Below, in pieces: positions 24,048-33,747 of a DNA stretch of 61,171 nt. How positions within the stretch are numbered: position 1 is the first letter of the stretch; the number at the start of each line of letters is the position of its first letter. The DNA is taken from NCBI GenBank assembly GCA_900313235.1, contig OMQN01000003.1:1-61171 (forward strand), written 5' to 3'. The notes below the pieces were generated by a model that worked only from the letters and a program-made list of their open reading frames with translations, had not been told where the DNA came from and searched no databases. The stretch comes from an uncultured Prevotellaceae bacterium (GTDB lineage Bacteria; Bacteroidota; Bacteroidia; Bacteroidales; Bacteroidaceae). A program made the position numbers and the translations under genes.

Positions 24048-24794
24048 GTGAAGTATTTTGTTTTTTGTCAGAGCGACCTCGTCTTACTAAAGACGGGCGA
24101 CACCTATCAAATACCAGAAGAGGCACCTACTGAAATAAAGCCATGGACTACCGTCATGGACATTGATGGTGCCAAGGCATACCGCATCGACCAACCCCTC
24201 ACCGATTCCGACCGCTACGAAATGTGCGGTCTGCGTCAGAGTTACTATAAACTGTCGGAGGCTGACTACCGACTTGCCGGCAAATGTCGCGAACTACTCT
24301 ATTGGGACCAGAGCAACAAGTTCTGCGGAGTCTGTGGCGGGACGATGCACTTCGACACCGCCATCTCCAAGAAGTGCGACCAGTGTGGCAAAGAAATATG
24401 GCCTCTGTTGGCTCCTGCCGTCATCGTCCTTGTACGCAAAGGCGACGAGGTGTTGCTGGTTCATGCCAACAACTTCCGTGACGACCATTTTGGACTAGTA
24501 GCAGGGTTCGTAGAAACTGGTGAGACACTGGAGGAAGCCGTCTATCGCGAGGTCATGGAGGAAACGGGACTGACCATCACTAACCTGCGTTATTTCGGCT
24601 CACAGCCATGGCCTTACCCATGTGGTCTGATGGTAGGATTCACGGCCGATTACAACGGTGGCAAGATACATCTCCAGCGTTCTGAGTTGTCAAAGGGTGC
24701 CTGGTTCGATCGCAACCACCTGCCGCACATTCCTGAGAAACTATCCATTGCCCGCCAACTCCTTGACAGTTGGTTGGAGGAAAACAAGGAGTAA
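24048..24794 (+). CDS. nudC: NAD(H) pyrophosphatase / deNADding enzyme
   Basis: NudC splits NAD(H) to NMN(H) and AMP and can remove NAD caps from RNA. A four-cysteine zinc ribbon (CGVCG and CDQCG) precedes the Nudix box GFVETGETLEEAVYREVMEE, and the family-specific SQPWPYPCGLMVGF follows, matching the NudC 'SQPWPFPxS' motif. I take the GTG at 24048-24050 (VKYFVFCQSD) as start; the frame is open further upstream, but that stretch runs into the nucleotidase gene and an intergenic repeat. The length of 248 residues is close to the E. coli enzyme. The GH25 gene starts 7 nt downstream. Confidence 0.92.
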   Translation: MKYFVFCQSDLVLLKTGDTYQIPEEAPTEIKPWTTVMDIDGAKAYRIDQPLTDSDRYEMCGLRQSYYKLSEADYRLAGKCRELLYWDQSNKFCGVCGGTMHFDTAISKKCDQCGKEIWPLLAPAVIVLVRKGDEVLLVHANNFRDDHFGLVAGFVETGETLEEAVYREVMEETGLTITNLRYFGSQPWPYPCGLMVGFTADYNGGKIHLQRSELSKGAWFDRNHLPHIPEKLSIARQLLDSWLEENKE

Positions 24795-24801
24795 GGAGAC
24801 T

Positions 24802-26241
24802 ATGAAGAAGCTACGTTCCATAGCGACCTTTGCCGACCTGCTGATATTGGCACTTGTAGTCGTGCTAAACCCGTTGAGTTCTCTACAGCCTTCCTCCAAA
24901 CGCGCCGCACCGCCCCACATTCCAGACAAGGTGGAGATACGATATACCAAGGTTGCCAAGCCCGATTCTCTGCAATGTGCAATGATAGGGGCTGAGATGG
25001 ACGAGATGCGCTACTACCTAAAGGTACACAACGTCTCTGACGAGGGTTACCAGTTTGTGGCGCAGTATCACAGACAACTGCTTCAAAAAGCCAAAATAGC
25101 AAATAAGGCGTATGCCGCTAAAGACACGAGTGCTACCAGCATGCCTAAAAAGCTTGGCATCACGAGAGACACCATCGCTGCAAAGGATCGTCCCATGATA
25201 GCCGTTAAGATGAGTGGCGGCTATTGGAAAGCAGGTCATTTCCAGACGGGTAGTCTCAACGGCAAGGGTATTGCCCGCGACTGGAGAGGGCGTATCGTAT
25301 CGGCAGTTTGGAACTGTGACACAGTGGTTTATGGCATGCGTTCAGACAGTCAAGGACGCTACATCGGACAGATGGACTCTTTGCTACAAGCCTGTGGACA
25401 AGGAATCATGGACGAGAGGGACGGGTGTCACAAGGAAGGCTTCTGGCAGAATGACGTTCTGCACGGGTTCGCCTTCGACTCCTCGCCCAACCACCAGCTG
25501 CGCATCGGAGAATGGAAAGAAGGGAAATTCCTTGGCGAGAAACTGAAATACACCACCGAGCGCATCTACGGCATCGACATCTCTCGCCATCAGCACGAGA
25601 AGGGCAAGAAGCGTTTTGGCATCGACTTTCACAAGCTACGCATTACCTCTTTGGGAAAACGCCACGACGCGCAAGGAAGATCCTTTCCCGTATCCTTCAT
25701 CTACATCAAGTCGACAGAGGGTACTACCATCCGCAACCGCTACTTCATGAGCGACTACATGAAAGCCAAGAAGGCGGGCATCCACGTTGGTGCTTACCAT
25801 TTCTTCTCGATCAAGTCATCAGCAGAGTTACAGGCTAAATACTTCGTCAACCACACGCTGTTCCGCAAAGGCGACTTTCCTCCCGTGCTCGACGTAGAAC
25901 CTACTGACGCTCAGATTCGTAATATAGGTGGCGCCAACGTACTTATGAAGCGCATCCGCATTTTCATGGAGTATGTTGAGAAGCGCACGGGCATGCGTCC
26001 CATCCTCTATGTCAGTCAGAGTTTCATCAACAAGCACATGGTGAATGCAACAGACCTCAAAAAGAATTACAATATTTGGATTGCGCGCTATGGTCAATAC
26101 AAGCCGGACGTACGACTGGTTTACTGGCAATTATGCCCAGACGGACGCGTCGACGGCATATCAGGCGATGTAGACATCAATGTTTTCAACGGCTATCAGA
26201 ACCAGTTTGACGAATTTGTCAAGACAGGATTTCACAAATAG
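24802..26241 (+). CDS. GH25 muramidase with N-terminal anchor and MORN-like middle
   Basis: The chosen ATG (24802) gives 479 residues starting MKKLRSIATFADLLILALVV, one membrane helix. Residues about 130-240 contain MORN-like turns (GYWKAGHFQTGSLNGKGIAR, EGFWQNDVLHGFAF). The C-terminal half is a GH25 lysozyme barrel: YGIDISRHQHEKG, IYIKSTEGTTIRNRYF, AGIHVGAYHFF, the acidic pair in PPVLDVEPT, and ISGDVDINVFNG. It should cleave the beta-1,4 bond after N-acetylmuramic acid in peptidoglycan. It overlaps the convergent trmN6 gene by 10 nt. Confidence 0.88.
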   Translation: MKKLRSIATFADLLILALVVVLNPLSSLQPSSKRAAPPHIPDKVEIRYTKVAKPDSLQCAMIGAEMDEMRYYLKVHNVSDEGYQFVAQYHRQLLQKAKIANKAYAAKDTSATSMPKKLGITRDTIAAKDRPMIAVKMSGGYWKAGHFQTGSLNGKGIARDWRGRIVSAVWNCDTVVYGMRSDSQGRYIGQMDSLLQACGQGIMDERDGCHKEGFWQNDVLHGFAFDSSPNHQLRIGEWKEGKFLGEKLKYTTERIYGIDISRHQHEKGKKRFGIDFHKLRITSLGKRHDAQGRSFPVSFIYIKSTEGTTIRNRYFMSDYMKAKKAGIHVGAYHFFSIKSSAELQAKYFVNHTLFRKGDFPPVLDVEPTDAQIRNIGGANVLMKRIRIFMEYVEKRTGMRPILYVSQSFINKHMVNATDLKKNYNIWIARYGQYKPDVRLVYWQLCPDGRVDGISGDVDINVFNGYQNQFDEFVKTGFHK

Positions 26242-26897
26242 AAAGCGGCTGTCAACTGACGATAGGCTTCCGAACCTATCGTCAGTTGTTCTTTCACACA
26301 AGGACATGGATGTTTCTTGAATGCCAGCAGGTAACGCTTGGCGGGCTTCTTCTCTGTAGTTTTCACAGCACACACCCTGCAGGGGAAAAGCCCCACAAAG
26401 ATAGCCTCATCCTCCATGCGTTGACGATAGTCAAACGGCACCACGACACTCAGTTCTCCATCCTCGCTCAGCAGTCTGCTGGCAGCCTGCATCAACTCGC
26501 TATACGTCAGTGTTGCCGTATGGCGAGCCATGTTACGCTGCTCGTCAGGAGCAGCCAGGGAGTCAATAAAGAACGGTGGGTTGCTGACAATAGCGTCATA
26601 CTCGCCCTGATGTTGCTGGAGCGTTTCCTTCAACACGGTGACCTGTGCAGAAAAAGGCGACTGCGCCACATTCTGCTGTGCTTGCATGACAGCACCCTCA
26701 TCAATATCTATCGCTGTCACTTGTGCATCAGGATAGCGCTGTGCCATCATCAGGGCAATGACGCCCGTACCCGTACCAGCGTCAAGGATGCGTAGTCCTC
26801 CATTGGCCCACGCCCCCAACAGCACGCCATCGGTTCCAACCTTCATGGCGCATAGTTCCTGTTCTATGGCAAACTGCTTAAAACGAAACATCAGCAT
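26232..26897 (-). CDS. trmN6: tRNA1(Val) (adenine37-N6)-methyltransferase
   Basis: A class I SAM methyltransferase of the YfiC type. The N-terminus MLMFRFKQFAIEQELCAMKV with GTDGVLLGAW is the family's recognition segment. ILDAGTGTGVIALMMAQ is the SAM-binding loop and VSNPPFFIDSL the catalytic NPPF/Y motif. It should methylate A37 of valine tRNA. The frame extends six codons further to a TTG, but that TTG lies inside the TACCTTTG promoter box, so I start at the ATG at 26895-26897 (26889-26891 is also possible). Confidence 0.9.
   Translation of the reverse strand: MLMFRFKQFAIEQELCAMKVGTDGVLLGAWANGGLRILDAGTGTGVIALMMAQRYPDAQVTAIDIDEGAVMQAQQNVAQSPFSAQVTVLKETLQQHQGEYDAIVSNPPFFIDSLAAPDEQRNMARHTATLTYSELMQAASRLLSEDGELSVVVPFDYRQRMEDEAIFVGLFPCRVCAVKTTEKKPAKRYLLAFKKHPCPCVKEQLTIGSEAYRQLTAAFYL
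26254..26287. terminator. 13-bp hairpin inside the 3' end of trmN6
   Basis: AACTGACGATAGG (26254-26266) and its exact complement (26275-26287) enclose an 8-nt loop. It lies 12 nt after the GH25 stop and fully within the last codons of the opposite-strand trmN6 gene, so the terminator sequence also encodes protein. Confidence 0.7.
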
Positions 26898-26912
26898 TGT
26901 GTTTACAGAGCG

Positions 26913-26920
26913 CAAAGGTA
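26913..26920 (-). promoter_or_regulatory. Promoter -7 box (TACCTTTG) of trmN6
   Basis: The minus strand reads ACTACCTTTGCGC, matching TAnnTTTG, 15 nt upstream of the chosen ATG. Confidence 0.7.
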
Positions 26921-27037
26921 GTATTTTTAAACAATATTGACAAATTTTCTCCCTATTAATGACGTCAAACTGCGTGCATTAATGTTTTTTCTTATTAAGA
27001 AATGGTATTATTGCATTGTCAATTCATCGCTTTTATG

Positions 27038-27045
27038 TACTTTTG
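27038..27045 (+). promoter_or_regulatory. Promoter -7 box (TACTTTTG) of the metalloprotease gene
   Basis: TGTACTTTTGCACAG matches TAnnTTTG, 25 nt before the chosen ATG at 27071. Confidence 0.7.
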
Positions 27046-27070
27046 CACAGAAAAACCAACTAATTATACA

Positions 27071-29854
27071 ATGAACAAAGTATTAACCCTAATGCTGGCT
27101 CTCGCCATGATAAGCATGACGACAAGAGCTGAGATGAGAAAAGATTCGGCAAAGCCCAAAGCTGAGCAAGTAAAGAAAAAGAAGAAAGACAAGACTTCTA
27201 AAGAATTCAGCAACAAAAAACTGTACACGTTCGTAAGCAAACGAGGTACTATTGTGATGAATGCCCAAGGAACTGGTCTTACTACCCTGAAACACCGTCC
27301 CGACGCACCAGAAAAGGATAAATCTTTTGCTTTTATCTTCTTCAACGGGAAGCACTATTTCTATAGTCCAACGGCTAAGAAATTCTTGAGTGCTGATGGC
27401 ACATTCGTAGACCACATCGGTGCAGCCTTCACCTTTGACAAAAGCCAGGCTGACGATAAATTCAAATATATGTTGTCTACCACCAATAAAAAAGGACAGT
27501 CGCTGTATATCAATGTCAACGACTCTAACAGGATTGTCATCAATAGTCACAAGACTGCCGATGATGGTAACCGATGGAAAATCACAAAGGCAGGAAAGTT
27601 TGACCCTAAGGAAGCCATGGGTCTCGCCCAGAAGCCAGCTCCCAAATACAGTCTGTACCGCAAAGGCATGTTCAACGTGCTGAAAGAGGGGAACGACTGG
27701 TTCTTTGAGATTCCCGATTCACTCATTGGATGCGACTTCCTCAATACCACACGCTTCACTTCTACCCCTTCCGGCAGTGGTCTGTTTGGAGGTGAGATGA
27801 TTAGTCAGCAGACCGTCTACTTCCAAAAAGGTGTCGACGACCAGTTGCTACTGCGTGTGCGACTCTTTGTCAATGTGAGTGACTCTACGCAAAACATCAA
27901 CAAAGCCATCGTCGTCTCCAACGAGAATCCTATCATAGCCTCGTTCAAGATTGAGTCTCACAATGACAAGTTGTACAAGATCAAGGTGACCGGTTTCCTC
28001 TCCGACGACAATCCGAACACCGCTTTGCCTCGTTCGGTAAAGTCACAATTCCAGCTTACCAATATGTTTAGGGATCTGTCATACGTCGAAGATATCAAGA
28101 CCTTCCCGCTGAATACCGAAGTGCGCGTGGTAAAGACCTACAACTCATCAGGCAGACTTGCCTCAGCTCGCAGCACCGACAGGGTGACCTTCGGCATCAA
28201 TCTCTCATTCGTACTGCTCCCCGCCAACATGATGAAGCCCCGTCTCTATGACCCACGCGTGGGATATTTCACCCATGGCTACAACAGCTACAACGACGGA
28301 CAGCAACGTGTTAAGGAGAAGCGGTTCATCAGCCGCTGGCGCTTAGAGCCCCGCCCAGAGGACGTCGAGAAGATGCGCCGCGGCGAGTTGGTAGAGCCCA
28401 TCAAACCGATTGTCTACTACATCGACCCCGCCACGCCCAAACAATGGCGTAAATACCTCATCGCAGGTGTGAACGACTGGCAGAAAGCCTTCGAGAAGGC
28501 AGGCTTCAAGAATGCCATCTATGCCCTTGAATGGCCCGAGGGGAAGGATAGCCTTATGTCGATGGAGGACGCTCGTTTCTCCGTTATTCGCTATCTGGCT
28601 TCCCCCATCGCCAACGCTTATGGTCCGCATGTCAGCGACCCTCGTACTGGCGAGATTCTGGAGAGCCACATCTGTTGGTATCACAACGTGATGTCGCTCG
28701 TTCACGACTGGTACATGGTACAAGCCTCATCCATTGACGAGGCAGCTCGTAAGATGCACTATGACGAGGAGTTGATGGGACAGCTCATCCGCTTCGTCTC
28801 CTCGCATGAGGTCGGCCACACACTCGGTCTGCGCCACAACTTCGGCTCCTCCAGTTCGGTACCTGTCGAGAAACTGCGCGACAAAGCATGGGTCGAGAAA
28901 TACGGTCACACGCCCAGCATCATGGACTATGCCCGATTCAACTACGTAGCTCAGCCCGAAGACGGTATGACGCAGCATGAAATCTTCCCACGCATCAACG
29001 ACTATGACATATGGGCTATCCAGTGGGGCTATACACCAATGTTCGACGCCAAGGATGAATATGAAGACTATCATGCCCTGCAGGAATTGTTCAAGAAAGA
29101 GGATGTGGCTAGCAATCCACGACTCTGGTGGGGTGATGGCGAGACTGACCAGGACGACCCTCGCCGTCAGACCGAGGACCTTGGTGACGATGCTGTCAAG
29201 GCCAGCGAATACGGTATCCGTAATCTGAAGCGCGAAATACTGAAATTGCCCGAGTGGACACACGCCGAAGACGACATCTACAATGAGAACCTCCGAAATA
29301 TGTATGACCAGATTTCAAATCAGTTCCAGCGCTACAACGGTCATGTCATCAACAACATCGGCGGTCAGTTGGAAAACTTCAAGACCATCGACGAGCAGGG
29401 TGACGTCTACCGTCCTCAGCCACGCGAAAAGCAGATGAAAGCCATGCAGTATGTGGAGCGTCACATCCTGAATGAGCCCGTCTGGTTGCGCAATATACCC
29501 TATGCCAAGCGTTTGGAGGCCGACCCCAACGACCTCACCCGTCCTATTGCTACTCGCAGCATCACGCATCTCATCTACCAACTGTACTCACTCAACGACC
29601 TCTACAAGGCCGATGAATATCTTAGCGACCTGAGCCGAATGATTATGAAGGATGCGACACAAGCCAACCTCACTCCCTACCGCAAGACGCTGCAGACCCA
29701 ATATGTCAACACGCTCATCAGTCATTTGAACAACAGCAAGCGTCCCTACATCCTGCAGGCGCTCAAGCAACTCCAGAAGAAACTTGCTACAGGCACTACG
29801 GCTCACGCTGTCGCCTTGAAAGACGCCATCGACCGTGCGTTAGTCATCAAGTGA
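27071..29854 (+). CDS. Secreted zinc metalloprotease (DUF5117/DUF5118 type)
   Basis: From the ATG at 27071 the protein starts with a signal peptide (MNKVLTLMLALAMISMTTRA) followed by a very Lys-rich segment. The long N-terminal part carries the beta-rich region typical of Bacteroidetes zincins with DUF5118 and DUF5117. The catalytic helix is SSHEVGHTLGLRHNFGSSSS, an extended HExxHxxGxxH zinc site, with a Met-turn in PSIMDYARFNY. About 330 residues follow, including the DUF4953-like end. It is probably an exported protease or peptidase. The frame is open up to 27002, but the promoter lies inside that extension. Confidence 0.9.
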   Translation: MNKVLTLMLALAMISMTTRAEMRKDSAKPKAEQVKKKKKDKTSKEFSNKKLYTFVSKRGTIVMNAQGTGLTTLKHRPDAPEKDKSFAFIFFNGKHYFYSPTAKKFLSADGTFVDHIGAAFTFDKSQADDKFKYMLSTTNKKGQSLYINVNDSNRIVINSHKTADDGNRWKITKAGKFDPKEAMGLAQKPAPKYSLYRKGMFNVLKEGNDWFFEIPDSLIGCDFLNTTRFTSTPSGSGLFGGEMISQQTVYFQKGVDDQLLLRVRLFVNVSDSTQNINKAIVVSNENPIIASFKIESHNDKLYKIKVTGFLSDDNPNTALPRSVKSQFQLTNMFRDLSYVEDIKTFPLNTEVRVVKTYNSSGRLASARSTDRVTFGINLSFVLLPANMMKPRLYDPRVGYFTHGYNSYNDGQQRVKEKRFISRWRLEPRPEDVEKMRRGELVEPIKPIVYYIDPATPKQWRKYLIAGVNDWQKAFEKAGFKNAIYALEWPEGKDSLMSMEDARFSVIRYLASPIANAYGPHVSDPRTGEILESHICWYHNVMSLVHDWYMVQASSIDEAARKMHYDEELMGQLIRFVSSHEVGHTLGLRHNFGSSSSVPVEKLRDKAWVEKYGHTPSIMDYARFNYVAQPEDGMTQHEIFPRINDYDIWAIQWGYTPMFDAKDEYEDYHALQELFKKEDVASNPRLWWGDGETDQDDPRRQTEDLGDDAVKASEYGIRNLKREILKLPEWTHAEDDIYNENLRNMYDQISNQFQRYNGHVINNIGGQLENFKTIDEQGDVYRPQPREKQMKAMQYVERHILNEPVWLRNIPYAKRLEADPNDLTRPIATRSITHLIYQLYSLNDLYKADEYLSDLSRMIMKDATQANLTPYRKTLQTQYVNTLISHLNNSKRPYILQALKQLQKKLATGTTAHAVALKDAIDRALVIK

Positions 29855-29899
29855 CACATAAAGCCGGCATATATTTGCATTTTGCCATTTTCATTTCAC

Positions 29900-29931
29900 A
29901 CGAGCCCGCAGCCATCATGCTGCGGGCTCGT
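29900..29931 (+). terminator. GC-rich terminator after the metalloprotease gene
   Basis: A 13-bp perfect stem (ACGAGCCCGCAGC at 29900-29912, complement at 29919-29931) with a 6-nt loop and a T-rich tail. Confidence 0.9.
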
Positions 29932-30013
29932 TGTTTATAGCCACTTTTACATATTTTCATTCCGAAGATATTAAAATATCTTATCGCGTGCGCGTTATTT
30001 AAAGAAAATGTTG

Positions 30014-30021
30014 TAACTTTG
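30014..30021 (+). promoter_or_regulatory. Promoter -7 box (TAACTTTG) of lon
   Basis: TTGTAACTTTGCAGC matches TAnnTTTG. It lies only 8 nt before the first in-frame ATG at 30030, which argues for a later start codon. Confidence 0.75.
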
Positions 30022-30053
30022 CAGCTCGTATGGAAGATAAAATTACAATGTAC

Positions 30054-32507
30054 ATGGATAACAAGAACAGGTCGTTCCAAATGATAGCCGATGTAGACGG
30101 TGATTATAGCGACCTGGTGAATATGGAAATGCCCGACGCATTACCTATTCTAGCTGTGCGCAATCTGGTATTGTTTCCAGGTGTCGTATCCCCCATCCTC
30201 ATTGGTCGCGAGTCAAGCATGACGCTCATTCGCAAGGCCGAGAAAAAGGACGGGCTGATTGGTGTTGTATGTCAGCGAGACCCTGAGGTAGAGAGTCCCA
30301 TCCGTGCCGACCTTTACGACATGGGAGTCTTTGCAAAAGTTTTGAAGATATTGACGCTTCCCAATGGCAACATCACTGCCATCGTGCAAGGTCTTGGCCG
30401 TCTGCGCCTGTTGGAACTGCTGAAATACCAGCCGTACATCATCGGCCGCGTTGCCCCAGCTCCAGAAGAGGAGCCCGACAAGCGCGACATGGAATTTAAG
30501 ACGGCAGTAGAAGATCTGCGCAACCAAGCTGCTGAATATATCCACATGAACGACGAGATTCCTGAAGAGGCCTCGTTTGCCATCAAGAATGTTGCCAACA
30601 ACATGATGGCGCTGAACTTCATCTGTTCTAACATGCCATTCAGTGTGAAGGAGAAGATGGCTCTGCTGACACTTGACAGTATCAAGGAGCGACTGTTCAG
30701 CACCATGCGTATCGTGAACCGCGAAATCAACCTGCAGAGTCTGAAGTTGGACATCCGCAACAAGACGCGCGACGACATTGATGAGCAACAGCGCAACTAC
30801 TTCCTCCAGCAGCAAATCAAGAACCTGCAGGCTGAGATGGGTAACGAGAGCACGCCGGAGAAGAAGGAACTGTTGGAAAAGGCCGCCGGCAAACAGTGGC
30901 CTGAGGATATAGAGAAGTTTTTCTATAAGGAACTGGAGAAGCTGGATCAGGTAAATCCCAACTCTCCCGACTTCAATGTGCAGCTGACCTACCTGCAGAC
31001 GCTGGTAGGACTGCCCTGGGGGGAGTACACGCAGGATGACCTGGACCTGAAACGCGCGCAGAAGATACTGGACCGGGACCACTATGGCATGGAGAAGGTC
31101 AAGGAGCGCATCCTGGAATACATCGCCGTATTGTCGCTGCGTGGTGACTTGAAGAGTCCCATTCTCTGCCTCTACGGTCCTCCAGGTGTGGGCAAGACCT
31201 CTCTGGGCAAGTCTATTGCTGACGCCCTGAAGCGTAAGTATGTGCGCGTCTCTTTAGGTGGTCTGCACGACGAGGCCGAGATTCGCGGTCATCGCCGCAC
31301 CTATATCGGTGCCATGCCAGGCCGCATCATCAAGAACATCCAGAAGGCAGGTTCGTCGAACCCCGTCTTCATCCTTGACGAGATAGACAAGGTAACGCAG
31401 AACACACACAATGGTGACCCTGCCAGTGCCCTGTTGGAGGTGCTCGACCCCGAACAGAACAATGCCTTCCACGACAACTATCTGGATGTGGACTACGACC
31501 TGTCGAAGGTAATGTTTATTGCTACGGCCAACAACCTCAGCACCATTCCCCGTCCACTGCTCGACCGTATGGAGATTATCGAGGTCAGCGGATATATCAC
31601 GGAAGAGAAATACGAGATTGCCAAGCGCCACCTCATCCCCAAGGAGAAGGACAATACGGGGCTGAAGAATCAAAAACTGACCTTCAACAAGGCTGCCATC
31701 GAAAAGGTGATTGAACAATACACCCGCGAGAGCGGTGTGCGCCAGTTGGAGAAACAAGTCAACAAAGCCCTGCGCAAGGTGGCAGTAAGATATGCCACGA
31801 ATGGCGAGTTGCCCTACGACAAGATCACGCCCACAGAGATTGAAGACCTGTTGGGCAAGCCTCCCTTCTATCGCGACATCTATCAGGGTAATGCCTATGC
31901 TGGTGTGGTGACAGGACTGGCATGGACCAGCGTGGGCGGTGAGATACTGTTCATCGAGACTTCGCTGTCGAAGGGCAAGTCTGGCAAACTGACGCTGACA
32001 GGTAACCTGGGCGACGTCATGAAGGAGTCGGCAGTGATTGCCTTGGAGTATGTCAAGGCTCATGTCGACCTGTTAGGCATCGACTACCGCATCTTCGACC
32101 ATTGGAACATTCACATCCACGTGCCGGAGGGTGCTACGCCTAAAGACGGTCCGTCGGCAGGTATCACCATCGCCACAAGTATTGCTTCTGCGCTGACCCA
32201 GCGCAAGGTGCGCAAAAACACGGCGATGACGGGCGAAATCACATTGCGCGGCAAGGTGCTTCCTGTGGGTGGCATCAAAGAGAAGATTCTGGCTGCCAAG
32301 CGTGCCGGCATCACAGACATCGTGATGTGCAAAGAGAACGAGAAAGACATCAACGAGATACCGGAGATGTACTTGAAGGGAGTGACATTCCACTATGTAG
32401 AGAACGTACAGGACGTCTGGAACTTTGCACTGACTGACGAGATGGTAGAACACCCCATGGACTTCACCATTCCTGAGGAAGAAGAGAAGAAAGAAACGAA
32501 AGGATGA
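30054..32507 (+). CDS. lon: ATP-dependent protease Lon
   Basis: Lon degrades misfolded and regulatory proteins in the cytosol. The N-terminal substrate domain ([20 protein letters not shown]), AAA module (Walker [16 protein letters not shown], Walker [10 protein letters not shown]) and C-terminal Ser/Lys protease (catalytic Ser in [12 protein letters not shown], Lys in [11 protein letters not shown]) are all intact, about 817 residues. The frame begins at 30030, but that ATG would be nearly leaderless given the TAACTTTG box at 30014. I prefer the ATG at 30054 ([13 protein letters not shown]); 30048 is possible. tgt overlaps the lon stop by 4 nt. Confidence 0.96.
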   Translation: MDNKNRSFQMIADVDGDYSDLVNMEMPDALPILAVRNLVLFPGVVSPILIGRESSMTLIRKAEKKDGLIGVVCQRDPEVESPIRADLYDMGVFAKVLKILTLPNGNITAIVQGLGRLRLLELLKYQPYIIGRVAPAPEEEPDKRDMEFKTAVEDLRNQAAEYIHMNDEIPEEASFAIKNVANNMMALNFICSNMPFSVKEKMALLTLDSIKERLFSTMRIVNREINLQSLKLDIRNKTRDDIDEQQRNYFLQQQIKNLQAEMGNESTPEKKELLEKAAGKQWPEDIEKFFYKELEKLDQVNPNSPDFNVQLTYLQTLVGLPWGEYTQDDLDLKRAQKILDRDHYGMEKVKERILEYIAVLSLRGDLKSPILCLYGPPGVGKTSLGKSIADALKRKYVRVSLGGLHDEAEIRGHRRTYIGAMPGRIIKNIQKAGSSNPVFILDEIDKVTQNTHNGDPASALLEVLDPEQNNAFHDNYLDVDYDLSKVMFIATANNLSTIPRPLLDRMEIIEVSGYITEEKYEIAKRHLIPKEKDNTGLKNQKLTFNKAAIEKVIEQYTRESGVRQLEKQVNKALRKVAVRYATNGELPYDKITPTEIEDLLGKPPFYRDIYQGNAYAGVVTGLAWTSVGGEILFIETSLSKGKSGKLTLTGNLGDVMKESAVIALEYVKAHVDLLGIDYRIFDHWNIHIHVPEGATPKDGPSAGITIATSIASALTQRKVRKNTAMTGEITLRGKVLPVGGIKEKILAAKRAGITDIVMCKENEKDINEIPEMYLKGVTFHYVENVQDVWNFALTDEMVEHPMDFTIPEEEEKKETKG

Positions 32508-33646
32508 CGTTCGAAGTACAACATAACGACCCATATAGCAATGCCCGCTCAGGACTGATTACCACAGACCACGGTCCCATCAAGACCCCTATCTTTATGC
32601 CTGTGGGAACGGTAGGCAGCGTCAAGGGTGTACACTTCGCCGAGTTGCGCGAGCAGGTGAAGGCGCAGATTATTCTGGGCAACACCTACCACCTGTATCT
32701 GCGTCCTGGGTTGGACATTCTGCGCAAGGCGGGTGGTCTGCATAAGTTCAATACGTGGGACCGTCCTATCCTTACAGATTCCGGCGGTTTCCAAGTATTC
32801 TCGCTGACGGGCATCCGCAAACTGAAAGAAGAAGGTTGCGAATTCCGCAGTCACATTGACGGTTCAAAGCATATCTTCACCCCCGAGAACGTGATGGACA
32901 CCGAGCGCGTCATTGGTGCTGACATCATGATGGCTTTTGATGAGTGTCCTCCAGGACAGAGCGACTACCAATATGCCAAGAACTCGCTCAAACTGACCCA
33001 GCGATGGCTGGAGCGTTGTGTGAAGCGCTTCAACGAGACTGAACCGCTATACGGCCACAACCAGACACTGTTCCCCATCGTGCAGGGCTGCACCTACAAA
33101 GACCTGCGACAGGATGCTGCCAAACATGTCTGTGACGTATTGGGCAAGCTGAACGACGGAGGCGGTGCCTCTATTGGTGGACTGGCTGTCGGTGAGCCCA
33201 CCGAGGTGATGTACGAGATGATTGAGGTGGTCAATGACATCCTTCCCAAGGACCGTCCGCGCTACTTGATGGGAGTGGGTACACCACAGAACATCCTGGA
33301 AGCCATCGAACGTGGCGTAGACATGTTCGACTGTGTCATGCCTACCCGTAATGGCCGCAACGCCATGCTCTTTACCTACGAAGGCACGATGAACATGCGC
33401 AACAAGAAGTGGGAAGACGACTTCTCCCCCATTGACCCCGATGGCTGCGACATTGACCGCATCCACTCGAAGGCCTACCTGCACCACCTTTTCAAGGCTC
33501 AGGAACTGTTGGCTATGCAGATAGCCTCGATACACAACCTGGCATTCTACCTCAGGCTGGTAACGGACGCGCGCACGCATATAGAACAAGGTGACTTCAC
33601 GCAGTGGAAACGCTCGGTAATAGATAATTTAGGACGAAGAAGGTAA
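32504..33646 (+). CDS. tgt: Queuine tRNA-ribosyltransferase
   Basis: Tgt exchanges guanine 34 for preQ1 or queuine in GUN tRNAs. The base-binding motif LTDSGGFQVFSLTG, the GGLAVGEP loop and the nucleophile region DCVMPTRNGRNA are conserved. The usual zinc site CxCxxC is not: the aligned stretch reads DPDGCDIDRIHSKAYLHHLF, keeping one cysteine only, followed by the conserved IASIHNLAFYL helix with its His. I recall zinc-site loss in other Bacteroidetes Tgt sequences, so this is probably lineage-wide rather than damage. The 4-nt ATGA overlap with lon indicates translational coupling. Confidence 0.94.
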   Translation: MTFEVQHNDPYSNARSGLITTDHGPIKTPIFMPVGTVGSVKGVHFAELREQVKAQIILGNTYHLYLRPGLDILRKAGGLHKFNTWDRPILTDSGGFQVFSLTGIRKLKEEGCEFRSHIDGSKHIFTPENVMDTERVIGADIMMAFDECPPGQSDYQYAKNSLKLTQRWLERCVKRFNETEPLYGHNQTLFPIVQGCTYKDLRQDAAKHVCDVLGKLNDGGGASIGGLAVGEPTEVMYEMIEVVNDILPKDRPRYLMGVGTPQNILEAIERGVDMFDCVMPTRNGRNAMLFTYEGTMNMRNKKWEDDFSPIDPDGCDIDRIHSKAYLHHLFKAQELLAMQIASIHNLAFYLRLVTDARTHIEQGDFTQWKRSVIDNLGRRR

Positions 33647-33747
33647 AAGTGAAGAAAGCGTCACTACAAAACATATTGAAGAAAGCCAAGACGCTATGGG
33701 CGCTGGTGTGGCTCTCGAAGTATAATCTGCTTCGAGAAGTTAAACGT

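Noticed and set aside
24658..24801. Extended N-terminus of the GH25 protein
   Set aside because: It overlaps the end of nudC in another frame; the ATG at 24802 gives a clean membrane anchor.
33649..33747. GTG start adding 33 residues to the LptF-like permease
   Set aside because: The spacing to tgt is attractive, but the extension has no family resemblance and the ATG at 33748 begins at the usual cytosolic edge of the first helix; kept only as an alternative.
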